Assembly: GCA_964385635.1 (NCBI GenBank)
Contig: CAYLPU010000037.1
Span: 1 to 44,143, forward strand
DNA length: 44,143 nucleotides
Origin: CAYLPU01 sp964385635
Lineage (GTDB): Bacteria; Chloroflexota; Anaerolineae; B4-G1
Direction of reading: 5' to 3'
The notes beneath the pieces are model-generated. The model searched no databases. It was not told where the DNA came from and saw only the letters and a list, made by a program, of their open reading frames with translations. Of the stretch, positions 1 to 7,939 are shown piece by piece. Each line of letters begins with the position of its first letter. The first letter of the stretch is position 1. A program made the translations under genes and the position numbers.

Positions 1-857
1 CCCAGTTGAGGTGGCGGCTGAACCGGGCAGCGGAACCCGCGTCCAGGCAGGCTGCGGACGCTCCTGGAACTCACGACGTCCACCCTCGAAAAACCGTTCC
101 AGCGCCGAAAGATCAACTCCGCATCGGGGTAGAGAAGGGCATAACTGAGGCTCTTGTATGGCGAAAGTCGGATTTCGAGGAAAGATGGTGGACACAGCGC
201 AGCAAGGACGAGGATGAGAACGAGGGCCGCTTGCACGACGCGTGAAACGTGAAACGCGAGACGTGAAACGTGAGACGTGAAACGTGATGCATGATGCGTA
301 GTGCTGGATACCGGGTACTGTAAGACGATGGAGGCCAGGATTCCCAGGGCGGCGGAGAGAAGGACGGTGCCCTCGCCTCCCACCAGCGACGGGGCGACGA
401 CGGCGAGAAGACAGCCTACGGCAGAGCCGGCCAGGTTGGCCGCGTAGGTGCGGTTGGCCCTTTCGGGATGTGCGACCAGCAACAGGCCAACGGCGGTGCC
501 GCTGCAAAAGAAAGGGGTCGCCAGCGCGACGTAGTGCAGCGCCAACACAACCCCTTGTCGCCAATCGTGCGCGATGCGGAAAGAGTCGAAAGGGACGTAG
601 AGGGTAAGCGCATAGGAGCCGACAGCCGTGAAGGCAAATCCCCAACTCAGCCAGGTCAATGTGCGGACGTGATCGCGCTCCTTCAGGCGAGGAAAGAGGG
701 TGAGGAATGTGCCACTGGCGCCAAAACCAAGCAACGCCAGGCTGACGATCACAAAGGCGAAGTGGTAGAACTGCGCGACAGAGAAGATGCGTATGAGATT
801 GACCTCAAAGGTAAGCGTGGCCGCTGAAAGGAGAAAAAGTCCCGCGTACGTTATCAT
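1..857 (-). CDS. Spermidine-synthase-like multi-pass membrane protein, 3' part cut by window edge
   Basis: The frame is open from an ATG at 857 to the window edge, giving 285 codons without a stop; the C-terminus lies outside. The N-terminal half is strongly hydrophobic with several predicted membrane spans (about residues 1-60, 68-85, 95-120, 125-175, 198-218). After them comes a soluble stretch with the motif WNGFSRVDVV, typical of membrane proteins carrying a spermidine synthase/methyltransferase-like domain. The catalytic nucleotide-binding motif would be beyond the edge, so activity cannot be judged. AAGAGG touches the start codon and TACAAT lies about 20 bp upstream. Residues about 184-204 are encoded by a slipped repeat of the word CGTGAAACGTGA (finding below), placed between membrane segments. 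It follows the MFS gene on the same strand after 77 bp, probably co-transcribed. Family assignment is from pattern recognition and is moderately sure. Confidence 0.65.
   Translation of the reverse strand, partial: MITYAGLFLLSAATLTFEVNLIRIFSVAQFYHFAFVIVSLALLGFGASGTFLTLFPRLKERDHVRTLTWLSWGFAFTAVGSYALTLYVPFDSFRIAHDWRQGVVLALHYVALATPFFCSGTAVGLLLVAHPERANRTYAANLAGSAVGCLLAVVAPSLVGGEGTVLLSAALGILASIVLQYPVSSTTHHASRFTSHVSRLAFHVSRVVQAALVLILVLAALCPPSFLEIRLSPYKSLSYALLYPDAELIFRRWNGFSRVDVVSSRSVRSLPGRGFRCPVQPPPQL
246..312. repeat. In-frame quasi-repeat of CGTGAAACGTGA inside a CDS
   Basis: Short words CGTGAAA/CGTGAGA/CGTGATG recur five or more times in a row. The same word family occurs at 5503-5518 and 39014-39034. 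Here it is translated on the minus strand, without breaking the frame, as a run rich in S, H, R, F and V. Confidence 0.8.
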
Positions 858-934
858 CCTCTTGCCCTCAGCCCTATTGTATCCGAGAGTGATAATCTGT
901 GCCAGCAGAGGCAGTACAGCCTGCCGATGTGTGG

Positions 935-2083
935 TCAGGAGCGCGGCAGCCCGATCACGGCCAACAGCAATGCAACCGGGATCAGCACCAACGAGGCCAC
1001 GAAGGGATACGCCGGGTCGCCAGCATATAGCCACCCCGCCACGTAGGGGGCGACGACTTGAGCAATGGCAATAGTCGTCTCGATGGCCCCCAGCAATAGC
1101 CCGCGCTCGGCCTCACCTCCCAGCGTAGGTGCCCGAGCCTGTGCCAGCGACCGGCAGCCCTGGTAAGCACCGCGCAGCAGGTAGGCGAACGCCAACGCGG
1201 GAAAGGCGCCGGTCAGCAGCAGGAGCAGCGCCGAACCCCACACCAATGCTTGCCCAACTACCAGCCCCCGCGCTCCCCTGCTGGGGCTGGTCTCCCGACC
1301 GTGCCCACCGTCGCCCAGACGCCCCAGCAGCAGAGTCAACATCATCGCCCCCAACCCCTGGAACGAACCCAGCGCTCCGACCCAGCCCACATCCCAACCT
1401 CGCACGTCGGTCAGGAAGTTGGGAGCCAGCGGGAACCCCAGGTACATCGCCACGAACATCAACCACACCAACGCCGCGAAGCGCAGGAAGCGCCGGTTCA
1501 GTAGCGAACGGTAGCGCCGGTCCTGCTCCGCCCGCGCGGGCACAGGCTGTGGGGACACGAACAGTAAGGCGAGCGCCGAGAGGGCAAAGAGAGCAGCAGC
1601 CGCGAAGTAGACCGTGCGCATCGTCGTCGCCTTGGCCAGCCAGCCACCCACCGCAGGTGAGATGATCCCGCCGGCGGCGTGGGCTGCGAAGACGGTCGTG
1701 AAAGTCCGTTCCAGGTTGCGCCCGCCCACTGCGTGGGCCAGGTAGGCGTTGACCACCGGGATGCAATAGGCGGAGAAGGAGTAGAGCAGCAGGCCAGGGA
1801 TGAGCCACTGCCAGGTGCGGGCCAACCCGGTCAGGAGCACCCCCGCCAGCCCCAGCACCCATCCCCCCCACATCACCCACTTGCGCGGCAGCCGGTCAGC
1901 CAGCGCGCCGGCCGGCAAGAAACTGACCGCGCTCACGACCGACATGGCCGAGAGCAGCCCACCGATCTGAACAGGGTTAGCGCCCAGTTGTTCGATGTAG
2001 AGCGGCTGGATATGGAGGAACAGTCCCTCACCGAGGCCCCAAAGCAGGAGCGCCAGTGCCACCAGGCGGGTGTCGCGGTTCAT
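935..2083 (-). CDS. MFS transporter
   Basis: A 382-residue integral membrane protein with about 12 hydrophobic segments, as expected for the major facilitator superfamily. The loop after the second helix reads GALADRLPRKWVM, matching the MFS motif A consensus (GxxxDRxGRR). A charged linker near residues 182-195 separates the two six-helix halves. The substrate cannot be told; the overall pattern resembles drug or sugar efflux permeases. The start is the ATG at 2083, and no strong ribosome binding site precedes it. A short slipped repeat (2085-2126) separates it from the divergent NTPase gene. It probably forms a transcription unit with the downstream spermidine-synthase-like gene. Confidence 0.85.
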   Translation of the reverse strand: MNRDTRLVALALLLWGLGEGLFLHIQPLYIEQLGANPVQIGGLLSAMSVVSAVSFLPAGALADRLPRKWVMWGGWVLGLAGVLLTGLARTWQWLIPGLLLYSFSAYCIPVVNAYLAHAVGGRNLERTFTTVFAAHAAGGIISPAVGGWLAKATTMRTVYFAAAALFALSALALLFVSPQPVPARAEQDRRYRSLLNRRFLRFAALVWLMFVAMYLGFPLAPNFLTDVRGWDVGWVGALGSFQGLGAMMLTLLLGRLGDGGHGRETSPSRGARGLVVGQALVWGSALLLLLTGAFPALAFAYLLRGAYQGCRSLAQARAPTLGGEAERGLLLGAIETTIAIAQVVAPYVAGWLYAGDPAYPFVASLVLIPVALLLAVIGLPRS

Positions 2084-2084
2084 A

Positions 2085-2126
2085 CTCGTTGCTCGTTGCT
2101 AGATACTGGATGCTGGATGCTCGACG
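2085..2126. repeat. Quasi-repeats CTCGTTG and TGGATGC
   Basis: CTCGTTGCTCGTTGC is followed by ACTGGATGCTGGATGCTCG. The GGATGCTGGATGCT word recurs at 43094-43107, 41 kb away. Confidence 0.7.
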
Positions 2127-2158
2127 ATCAGGAAGCCATTCTACACCCGCTTGCGAGT

Positions 2159-2187
2159 TTGGGCAACGGTATGGCTTGTGTTACAAT
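2159..2187 (+). promoter_or_regulatory. Predicted sigma-70 promoter of the THEP1-type NTPase
   Basis: TTGGGC, 17 bp, TACAAT (2182-2187). The start codon lies 17 bp further on, behind AGGAGGAG. Confidence 0.6.
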
Positions 2188-2203
2188 GAGGCAGGAGGAG
2201 AAT

Positions 2204-2719
2204 ATGGGACGCACCCTCTTACTAACTGGCAGACCGGGCATTGGTAAAACGACGATGATCAAGGCGGTGGCGGAACTGCTGGGCGAGCGGGCCGGCGGCT
2301 TCTATACCGAAGAGATTCGCGGCCCCGGCGGGCGCAAGGGCTTCCGCCTGGTGACGCTGGATGGGCAGGAAGCAGTGATGGCCCACGTGAACCTGCGCGG
2401 ACGGGGGCGGCCCCGGGTAAGCCGCTACGGGGTAGACGTGAAGACCATCGAGCGGGTAGGTGTGACAGCCATCCGGCGGGCGATGCAAGAGGGGCAGATC
2501 GTGGTGGTGGATGAAATCGGCAAGATGGAACTCTTTTGCGGACCGTTCAAGGAGACCATGCTGCAGGCAGTGAGCGGGCCGTACACAGTGGTGGCGACGG
2601 TAATGGCGAAGCCCAACCTCTGGGTGGACGCTCTTAAGACAACAATCAGCGTGACCCCCTGGGAAGTGACGGCGGAGAACCGGGATAGGCTGGCGGATCA
2701 GGTGGTGAGGTGGTTGTAG
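2204..2719 (+). CDS. Nucleoside-triphosphatase, THEP1 type
   Basis: This 171-residue P-loop protein matches the THEP1/NTPase_1 family (archaeal MJ1559, Aquifex aaTHEP1, human NTPCR), which hydrolyses NTPs in vitro; its cellular role is not settled. Walker A is GRPGIGKTT at residues 9-17 and Walker B is VVVDEIGKME at 100-109. The family signature GFYTEEIR follows at 32-39 and the C-terminal region ends with TAENRD. Start: upstream in-frame ATGs at 2171 and 2186 overlap the predicted promoter, whereas the ATG at 2204 has AGGAGGAG just before it and gives the usual family length. Monocistronic, or the first gene before the GNAT gene, which has its own promoter. Confidence 0.88.
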   Translation: MGRTLLLTGRPGIGKTTMIKAVAELLGERAGGFYTEEIRGPGGRKGFRLVTLDGQEAVMAHVNLRGRGRPRVSRYGVDVKTIERVGVTAIRRAMQEGQIVVVDEIGKMELFCGPFKETMLQAVSGPYTVVATVMAKPNLWVDALKTTISVTPWEVTAENRDRLADQVVRWL

Positions 2720-2742
2720 TGGTAAATGCCCACTGACCCTCT

Positions 2743-2771
2743 TTGACGGTTCGGGCAAACGGCGGTAGAAT
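2743..2771 (+). promoter_or_regulatory. Predicted promoter of the GNAT gene
   Basis: TTGACG, 17 bp, TAGAAT. It lies between the NTPase stop and the GNAT start and rules out initiation upstream of about 2778. Confidence 0.65.
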
Positions 2772-2782
2772 AGGACTGAGCC

Positions 2783-2816
2783 TAATGACAAATGACAAAC
2801 TACCGGTGATAAATGG
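2783..2816. repeat. Quasi-repeat of AATGACA between promoter and GNAT start
   Basis: AATGACAAATGACAAA followed by GATAAATGG. The same word family occurs at 42481-42515. Confidence 0.55.
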
Positions 2817-2829
2817 CGGTGCGGGGATA

Positions 2830-3300
2830 GTGAGCGAAGAGATCACGATCCGTCAGGCCACTGTCGCCGATGTCCCCGACCTGGTGCGACTGCGCCAAGT
2901 GATGTTCGAGGCAATGGGCTTCGACGACCCGACGCAACTGGCCGCCGCCGATGCGGCGACCACAGCCTACTTTGCTGCGGTCATCCCTGCCGGGAGATTC
3001 CACGGCTGGCTAGCAGCCACGTCCACGGGCGTGGCGGTGGGCAGCGGCTGCGTGGTGATTGACCAGCACCCGCCCGGACCGAGCAACCTGTCGGGCCAGA
3101 TCGGGTATATTATGAACCTGGTGACCGTCCCACTCTACCGCCGCCGGGGCATCGCTCGCCGCATTATGCAGGTCATGCTGAAGTGGCTGGCGGAACAGGG
3201 GATCCAATGGGTGACGTTGCACACAACGGAAGTGGGGCAACCGTTGTATGAAGAACTGGGGTTTGCAGACAGCAACGAGATGCGATTAAGGATGGCGTAG
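2830..3300 (+). CDS. GNAT-family N-acetyltransferase
   Basis: The 156-residue product starts at GTG 2830 and reads VSEEITIRQATVADVPDLVRL, a typical GNAT beta1-alpha1 opening. The acetyl-CoA pyrophosphate-binding motif is YRRRGIARR at about 103-111, after the beta4 strand ending MNLVTVPL. The C-terminal GQPLYEELGF (about 136-145) is the usual GNAT helix-strand. The substrate is unknown. An alternative start is the ATG at 2785, which would add 15 residues from a slipped repeat; GTG 2830 fits the fold better, though its ribosome binding site is weak. It has its own promoter and is followed 26 bp later by the R3H ATPase gene, so read-through is likely. Confidence 0.85.
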   Translation: MSEEITIRQATVADVPDLVRLRQVMFEAMGFDDPTQLAAADAATTAYFAAVIPAGRFHGWLAATSTGVAVGSGCVVIDQHPPGPSNLSGQIGYIMNLVTVPLYRRRGIARRIMQVMLKWLAEQGIQWVTLHTTEVGQPLYEELGFADSNEMRLRMA

Positions 3301-3326
3301 AGATCAGTGAGGAGTTTACAGTAGGA

Positions 3327-4871
3327 GTGAGTTATCACAACCACATCACCGATGACCTGGACACCATGCTATCCGTCCTGCCGGAGGACACCCGATCTGC
3401 CCTACAACGGATCGGCCGGCGGGATGAACTGCTGGAGGTGATCCTGGACCTGGGACGGGTCCCCACGGCCCGCTACACCGACGGGGAAGTGATGCTGCGG
3501 GATACAGAGGTCACTCAGGAGGAGATACGGCACATCGTGGATCGGGTGGGGGAGTTCGACGCCGACAACCGGGCCGGCATCGTCCGTACCCTCCACCGTA
3601 TCGCCGCCATCCGCAACCGGAAAGGAGATGTCATCGGCCTCACCTGCCGGGTGGGCCGCGCCGTCTACGGCACCATCGCCATTATCCAGGACATCATTGA
3701 GAGTGGCAAGAGCACACTCTTGCTGGGACGGCCCGGCGTCGGCAAGACGACGATGCTGCGAGAGGCAGCGCGGGTTCTAGCAGAGAAGAAGCGGGTTGTC
3801 GTTGTGGACACCTCCAACGAGATCGGGGGCGATGGAGACATCCCCCACCCTGCCGTCGGCCGCGCGCGCCGCATGCAGGTGGAGATGCCCTCCCTCCAGC
3901 ACGAGGTGATGATCGAGGCGGTGGAGAACCACAACCCTGAGGTCATCATCATCGACGAGATCGGGCGGGAACTGGAGGCATTGGCGGCCCGGACGATCGC
4001 CGAGCGAGGGGTGCAGCTGATCGCCACTGCCCACGGCAACACGCTGGACAACCTCCTGCTCAACCCCACCCTGTCCGACCTGCTAGGCGGCATCGAGAGC
4101 GTGACCCTCTCCGACGAAGAGGCCCGCCGCAGGAGGACCCAGAAGACGATCCTGGAGCGGCGCGCACCGCCCACCTTCGACGTGCTGATCGAGATTCAGG
4201 ACCGGCAGCGGCTCCTCATCCACCATAGAGTGGCGGAGTCGGTAGATGCCTTGCTTCGAAGCCGGCCGCTGCAGGCAGAACTGCGTTACCGGGACAACAG
4301 TGGGGAGATCCACACCGAGAGGGCCGTCCCGCTCTCTCTGGAAGAGCGGGAGGGCGGACGATCCGATGCTTCGCCCCCCGGCCCCGAGCATGCAGTACCG
4401 GAAGCAACGGAACCGGTACGCATCTTCCCCTATGGCATCGCCCGCAATCGGCTGGAGCAAGCCGCCCGCCGCATGCACGTGCCGATCTACTTGACGGACG
4501 ACCTGGGACAGGCCGCGGCACTGATCACCACCAAGGGCTTCTACCGCAAACGTCCCCGCCTGGTCGTGGACGCGGAACGCCGGGGGCTGCCCATCTATGT
4601 TCTGCGAGCCAACACCGTCGCCCAGATGGAGGCCTGCCTGAACGACATCTTCGACCTGGAGCACCGGGCTTCCGATCCGCTGCGCCGGGCGCTCCGAGAG
4701 GCAGAGGAGGCCATACGGCAGGTACAGGGAGGGGGGGCGGAGGTAGAACTCTCCCCCCAGAACGCCTACATCCGCCGCCGCCAGCACGAACTGGCCCGCA
4801 CCGCCAATCTGGGCTCCCATTCGGCGGGAAAGGGCTCCAACCGGCGGGTGCGGATTCGCCGGGAGGAGTAA
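3327..4871 (+). CDS. AAA-type ATPase with R3H domain (SpoIIIAA/Ycf45-like)
   Basis: A 514-residue cytoplasmic protein. Residues 1-115 are an N-terminal domain typical of the SpoIIIAA-like/Ycf45 group. The ATPase core has Walker A GRPGVGKTT at 134-142, VVVVDTSNEIGG at 157-168 and Walker B VIIIDEIG at 206-213. A low-complexity linker (about 345-370) leads to a second domain (IFPYGIARNRLEQAA onwards) and a C-terminal R3H-like segment with QNAYIRRRQHELA and GKGSNRRVRI, a module that binds single-stranded nucleic acid. The exact role is unknown. Start: GTG 3327, with GAGGAG 12 bp upstream; the next candidate is ATG 3366. It ends 6 bp before tmk with GGGAGGAG in between, so the two are probably co-translated. 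Confidence 0.87.
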   Translation: MSYHNHITDDLDTMLSVLPEDTRSALQRIGRRDELLEVILDLGRVPTARYTDGEVMLRDTEVTQEEIRHIVDRVGEFDADNRAGIVRTLHRIAAIRNRKGDVIGLTCRVGRAVYGTIAIIQDIIESGKSTLLLGRPGVGKTTMLREAARVLAEKKRVVVVDTSNEIGGDGDIPHPAVGRARRMQVEMPSLQHEVMIEAVENHNPEVIIIDEIGRELEALAARTIAERGVQLIATAHGNTLDNLLLNPTLSDLLGGIESVTLSDEEARRRRTQKTILERRAPPTFDVLIEIQDRQRLLIHHRVAESVDALLRSRPLQAELRYRDNSGEIHTERAVPLSLEEREGGRSDASPPGPEHAVPEATEPVRIFPYGIARNRLEQAARRMHVPIYLTDDLGQAAALITTKGFYRKRPRLVVDAERRGLPIYVLRANTVAQMEACLNDIFDLEHRASDPLRRALREAEEAIRQVQGGGAEVELSPQNAYIRRRQHELARTANLGSHSAGKGSNRRVRIRREE

Positions 4872-4877
4872 ACGGTA

Positions 4878-5510
4878 GTGTTCATCACCTTTGAAGGCCC
4901 CGACGGCAGCGGCAAGACCACACAGGCACGCCTGCTGGCAGAGCGGCTGCGCGAGCAGAGGTACGAAGTAGTATTGACCCGTGAGCCGGGCGGTTCTGAC
5001 ATTGGCGACCAGATCCGCGCTGTGCTGCACGATCTGCGCAACACCGCTATGGACGCCCGGACCGAAATCCTGCTCTATTCCGCCTCCCGCGCCCAACACG
5101 TGGCCCAACTGATCCGGCCAGCATTGGCCGCTGGCAAGATTGTGATCAGCGACCGCTACGCAGACAGCACGCTGGCTTACCAGGGATACGGACGGGAGCT
5201 CGACCTGGAGACACTGCGGACAGTCACCGCCTTCGCCACCGGCGGCCTCGTGCCCGACCTCACGCTCTACCTCGACATTCCACCTCAGGAAGGTCTACAG
5301 CGCCGGCGGCTGGGCGGGGACGAGTGGAACCGGTTGGATGCAGAGGCGCTGGAGTTCCACCAGCGAGTGCGGGCTGGGTTTCTGGAACTGGTCAGGCTTG
5401 AGCCGGAACGATGGGTGGTGATAGATAGCACCCACTCAATAGAGGAGGTACAAGCGGAAATCAAAGCGCTGGTGCAGGCGAGACTAAGTCAAGTAAAACG
5501 TGAGGCGTGA
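4878..5510 (+). CDS. tmk: Thymidylate kinase
   Basis: dTMP kinase phosphorylates dTMP to dTDP with ATP. The 210-residue protein has Walker A GPDGSGKTT (7-15), the TREPGG motif (34-39), the DRYADS motif (92-97) that helps bind dTMP, and a LID region with RRRLGGDEWNRLD near 146-158. The length is normal. It starts with GTG at 4878, with GGGAGGAG nine bases upstream inside the end of the R3H ATPase gene. It converges on the FmdB-type gene; the 57-bp gap contains CGTGAAACGTGA-type repeats. Confidence 0.95.
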   Translation: MFITFEGPDGSGKTTQARLLAERLREQRYEVVLTREPGGSDIGDQIRAVLHDLRNTAMDARTEILLYSASRAQHVAQLIRPALAAGKIVISDRYADSTLAYQGYGRELDLETLRTVTAFATGGLVPDLTLYLDIPPQEGLQRRRLGGDEWNRLDAEALEFHQRVRAGFLELVRLEPERWVVIDSTHSIEEVQAEIKALVQARLSQVKREA

Positions 5511-5572
5511 AACGTGATTGGATCTCAGGGAAACGATCTTCACATCTTACGTCTCACACTCCACGTTTCAGA
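5497..5572. repeat. CGTGAAACGTGA-family repeats between convergent genes
   Basis: ACGTGAGGCGTGAAACGTGA near 5499-5518 is partly mirrored by ACGTCTCACACTCCACGTTT at 5549-5568. The two arms can pair imperfectly and could act as a bidirectional terminator, although neither side has a clean T-run. Confidence 0.5.
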
Positions 5573-5972
5573 AATCGTCCAGCCCGCCGCCAAAATCTTC
5601 GCCCCCCTCACCCATCAGTTCTGGCATCGTCTTCTCAATCTCTTCCGGGCTCTCGCCAGCCTCCAGCCGCCCCACCACATCCTCGAACTCCGGCCCCAGG
5701 TCCTCTCCGACCTCGGCGCTCATCTTGCGCATCCAGCGCCCCAGACTCCGAGGGTCGTTTTCGTCGAAGTCAGGAAAATCGCTGGAGTCCGCCATGTTCT
5801 CTAAATGGCTTTCCTCGGAGCGGACAATACGAACACGGGACACCAGGCGTGTGAGGTTGGTTCCGCCGCAGCGGGGGCAGACCGGCGTCCCCTCTCCGGC
5901 CTCGGAGAAGGTACGCCAGAAGACTGAGACACGACGCCTGCAATCGTGACAACGATACTCGTAGATCGGCAC
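5568..5972 (-). CDS. FmdB-family zinc-ribbon protein
   Basis: A 134-residue small protein starting VPIYEYRCHDC. This matches the FmdB/CxxC_CXXC_SSSS zinc-ribbon family (start MPxYEYxCxxC), with four cysteines at 8, 11, 32 and 35. The C-terminal half is acidic and ends with a Gly/Asp-rich tail. Family members are annotated as putative regulators, but the function is not established. Start: GTG at 5972 preceded by GGAGGGTGGC; longer in-frame versions would add residues before the conserved N-terminus. Divergent from gmk. Confidence 0.85.
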   Translation of the reverse strand: MPIYEYRCHDCRRRVSVFWRTFSEAGEGTPVCPRCGGTNLTRLVSRVRIVRSEESHLENMADSSDFPDFDENDPRSLGRWMRKMSAEVGEDLGPEFEDVVGRLEAGESPEEIEKTMPELMGEGGEDFGGGLDDF

Positions 5973-6017
5973 GCCACCCTCCGGTTGTGGTATATTGGCA
6001 GATCGTGCAACTGTAGA

Positions 6018-6046
6018 TTGACAAATCGGGCAACCTGCCCTAATCC
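6018..6046 (+). promoter_or_regulatory. Possible promoter of gmk
   Basis: A perfect TTGACA (6018-6023), 17 bp, then a weak TAATCC. The first box is good and the second poor. Confidence 0.35.
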
Positions 6047-6102
6047 TATGACCCATCCACTAGTATACCAATTTACCGGCATACCGCAAGCGGGAGCAAC
6101 CT

Positions 6103-6723
6103 GTGGAGAAAAACAACCTGTACAGTTTTGAGATTTCGCCCTTGCTGATCGTCATCTCCGGCACACCGGGGGCAGGAAAAGACACTCTGATCCAACACTT
6201 GAAGGAGCGTGGTCACCCATTTCACCCCGTTGTCACCGCCACCAATCGCCTACCACGCCCGGGCGAGGTGCACGGCGTAGATTACTTCTTCGTCTCCACC
6301 GAGGAATTCACCAGGATGATCGAACAGGACGAGTTGCTGGAGCACGCTATTGTCTACGGCCAGCACAAGGGCGTCCCCAAACAGCATGTACAGGACGCGC
6401 TGGCGTCTGGAAGGGACGTCATCATGCGGGTGGACGTGCAAGGTGCAGCCACCGTCCGTCGCCTGGTGCCGGACGCCGTGCTGATCTTTCTGACTGCTTC
6501 CTCGGAGGAAGAACTGGAGCAGCGGCTGCACTCGCGAGGAGGCGATTCGCCCGAGCAGTTCCAGAAGCGTTTCGTCACTGCCCGCGAGGAGATGAGACAA
6601 CTATCCGAATTCGACTACGTCGTCGTCAACCGGGACGGGGAACTGGGCCAGGCGGTGGATGATGTACTCGCGATTATCAGGGCCGAGCACTGCCGCGCCA
6701 AGCCACGCGTGGTGAGATTATAA
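6103..6723 (+). CDS. gmk: Guanylate kinase
   Basis: Converts GMP and ATP to GDP and ADP. The 206-residue protein has a P-loop GTPGAGKDT at 20-28, where family members usually read GPSGxGKxT. The GMP-binding region is TATNRLPRPGEVHGVDYFF (45-63), followed by VYGQHKGVP and RVDVQGA; the usual TTRxPRxGE is replaced by TNRLPRPGE. Start: GTG 6103 with GGGAG seven bases before. The core motif order is intact, so an active enzyme is likely. A HicB-like remnant follows directly. Confidence 0.9.
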   Translation: MEKNNLYSFEISPLLIVISGTPGAGKDTLIQHLKERGHPFHPVVTATNRLPRPGEVHGVDYFFVSTEEFTRMIEQDELLEHAIVYGQHKGVPKQHVQDALASGRDVIMRVDVQGAATVRRLVPDAVLIFLTASSEEELEQRLHSRGGDSPEQFQKRFVTAREEMRQLSEFDYVVVNRDGELGQAVDDVLAIIRAEHCRAKPRVVRL

Positions 6724-6724
6724 G

Positions 6725-6868
6725 CAGGCCGAGATTTTGGCCAACGTCCAAGATGCCCTGGACGGGCTGATAGAGGCCTGGCAGGAACTTGGGACGGAGA
6801 TCCCTCCTGCCCTACGCCCTGCCCTGACCGATCGTCCCCAAACCGTTGAGATGCTGGTAGTCGCCTGA
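6725..6868 (+). pseudogene. C-terminal remnant of a HicB-like antitoxin
   Basis: After the gmk stop a 47-codon frame without a proper start reads QAEILANVQDALDGLIEAWQ, then an LGTEIPPAL segment. This resembles the C-terminal part of the HicB/UPF0150 antitoxin domain (helix plus xxGxxIPxP). A TGA stands just upstream in the same frame, and the N-terminal half and any HicA toxin gene are missing. I read it as a decayed toxin-antitoxin locus; the short length keeps confidence moderate. Confidence 0.45.
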
Positions 6869-6897
6869 TGGACGTAGCGACGGTTACTCTCTCTAGC

Positions 6898-7158
6898 TTA
6901 CTTGCTATAGTGAAAGCGGCAAGATATTATCACGAGTCCGGTTTCGGTTACACCATAAACAAGTCGATGCTCGGAATTAATACGCCTCGACCAATAACCT
7001 GACAAATCTGCCTTTAGCCGTTCTGGTTTACCTAAACCTTCGAATGGCGTTCGCATCGCATCCTTTATCAGCAGATTGATGCGTTTCAGCAACTTGCGGT
7101 CTTTCTCCTGAAACCAAAGATAATCCTGCCACGCCGACTCGGTAAAGACCAGCTTCAT
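6898..7158 (-). CDS. yoeB: YoeB-type mRNA interferase toxin
   Basis: An 86-residue protein that aligns along its whole length with E. coli YoeB, a ribosome-dependent endoribonuclease. Residues matching the known catalytic set are present at the same numbers: Glu46, Arg65, His83 and Tyr84. The blocks RTPFEGLGKPERLK and SGYWSRRI are preserved. The ATG overlaps the antitoxin stop (ATGA-type), which is the usual order for this family. An intact, probably active toxin. Confidence 0.93.
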   Translation of the reverse strand: MKLVFTESAWQDYLWFQEKDRKLLKRINLLIKDAMRTPFEGLGKPERLKADLSGYWSRRINSEHRLVYGVTETGLVIISCRFHYSK

Positions 7159-7409
7159 ACTTCAAGGATGCTCCGTTCCACAGTCTTGCCTATTTTCGCT
7201 TCCATAATTGACTGCCGTAGGTGCTCAGCATTAGCAGGGTTAGACAACAAATAGAGTGTCTCTTGCCATGAGTTAAACTCATCAAGGGACAAGAGCACAA
7301 TGCGCTGGCCCGTGTCTGTACATACCACAGCAGGTTCTACATTAGAGAGTACCTGTTCAATCAGTTGTTCCAGATTCCTTTTGGCTTCGCTTACCGTTAC
7401 ACTAATCAT
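7155..7409 (-). CDS. yefM: YefM/Phd-type antitoxin
   Basis: An 84-residue protein starting MISVTVSEAKRNLEQLIEQV, a typical Phd/YefM DNA-binding N-terminus. The C-terminal part (LYLLSNPANAEHLRQSI) is the toxin-wrapping region also seen in E. coli YefM. The start is ATG 7409 with GGGAGGG before it; a longer version would add nine residues. It would neutralise YoeB and, by analogy, repress its own promoter, which is well defined upstream. Confidence 0.92.
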   Translation of the reverse strand: MISVTVSEAKRNLEQLIEQVLSNVEPAVVCTDTGQRIVLLSLDEFNSWQETLYLLSNPANAEHLRQSIMEAKIGKTVERSILEV

Positions 7410-7442
7410 AAAGCCCTCCCCCTTGATTGACGACATAGAACA

Positions 7443-7471
7443 ATTATATCAAAGAATAGCGATTTAGCCAA
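7443..7471 (-). promoter_or_regulatory. Promoter of the yefM-yoeB operon
   Basis: On the minus strand: TTGGCT (7471-7466), 17 bp, TATAAT (7448-7443). Confidence 0.75.
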
Positions 7472-7723
7472 CACTCCTCCGCATGGAGAGCGTCACACAT
7501 TGGGGATGAGCTCCTGAAAGGCCGATGCAGACCACTGGAGGGCCAAACCTCGGAATAGTTGAGCCACTGGCAGTCTCTGCACCTCGTATCCGGCCAGTTC
7601 CAACGGACACTTACCCCGAGTACTTGTCCGCTGGATACCTCTCACGTGCCAACTTGCACGGACGGGCAGGGCGGGGTAAAATTGAGCACCAGGCAAGCGA
7701 TCAGGATAAGGGGGGGGTATTCA
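7472..7723. other. Gene-poor stretch with a possible decayed reading frame
   Basis: No gene is convincing here. On the minus strand about 67 codons ending at 7493 are open; the last 40 read smoothly (RGKCPLELAGYEVQRLPVAQ, then a segment ending IPNV) like the C-terminus of a larger protein. I do not recognise the family. The 5' part looks like non-coding sequence. It could be a relic of a mobile gene. Confidence 0.3.
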
Positions 7724-7939
7724 TTGCGTGGCATACTCATTGACATACACATCGGCGACAGGGTACACATGCGCAAACCTCACCCATGCGGAGGATACGA
7801 GTGGGAGGTGACCCGCATTGGAGCCGACATCGGCATGCGCTGCCTGACCTGCGGCCGGCGCGTGATGCTCCCACGCAGCAAGTTTGAGAAGCGGGTGAAA
7901 ACAATACTGAGCACAAACGACAGTGAATCGGCGTGCTAG
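7724..7939 (+). CDS. DUF951 family protein
   Basis: A 71-residue product starting at TTG 7724, preceded by a run of seven Gs. The sequence IGDRVHMRKPHPCGGYEWEV, followed by TRIGADIGMRC and LTCGRRVMLPR, is the hallmark of DUF951, a small conserved bacterial family. Cysteines at 22, 40 and 43 suggest a metal site. The family's role is not established. Its last 17 bases overlap the start of the glycosyltransferase gene, so translation is probably coupled. The TTG start is the least certain point. Confidence 0.82.
   Translation: MRGILIDIHIGDRVHMRKPHPCGGYEWEVTRIGADIGMRCLTCGRRVMLPRSKFEKRVKTILSTNDSESAC

Noticed and set aside
2743..2829. Earlier TTG start for the GNAT gene
   Set aside because: TTG 2743 is the -35 box of a good promoter, so it would not be transcribed.
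4083..5108. 341-codon frame opposite the R3H ATPase and tmk
   Set aside because: It spans two well-supported genes on the other strand and has no family resemblance.
7493..7696. 67-codon minus-strand gene
   Set aside because: The first part looks non-coding and no family is recognised; recorded only as a possible remnant.
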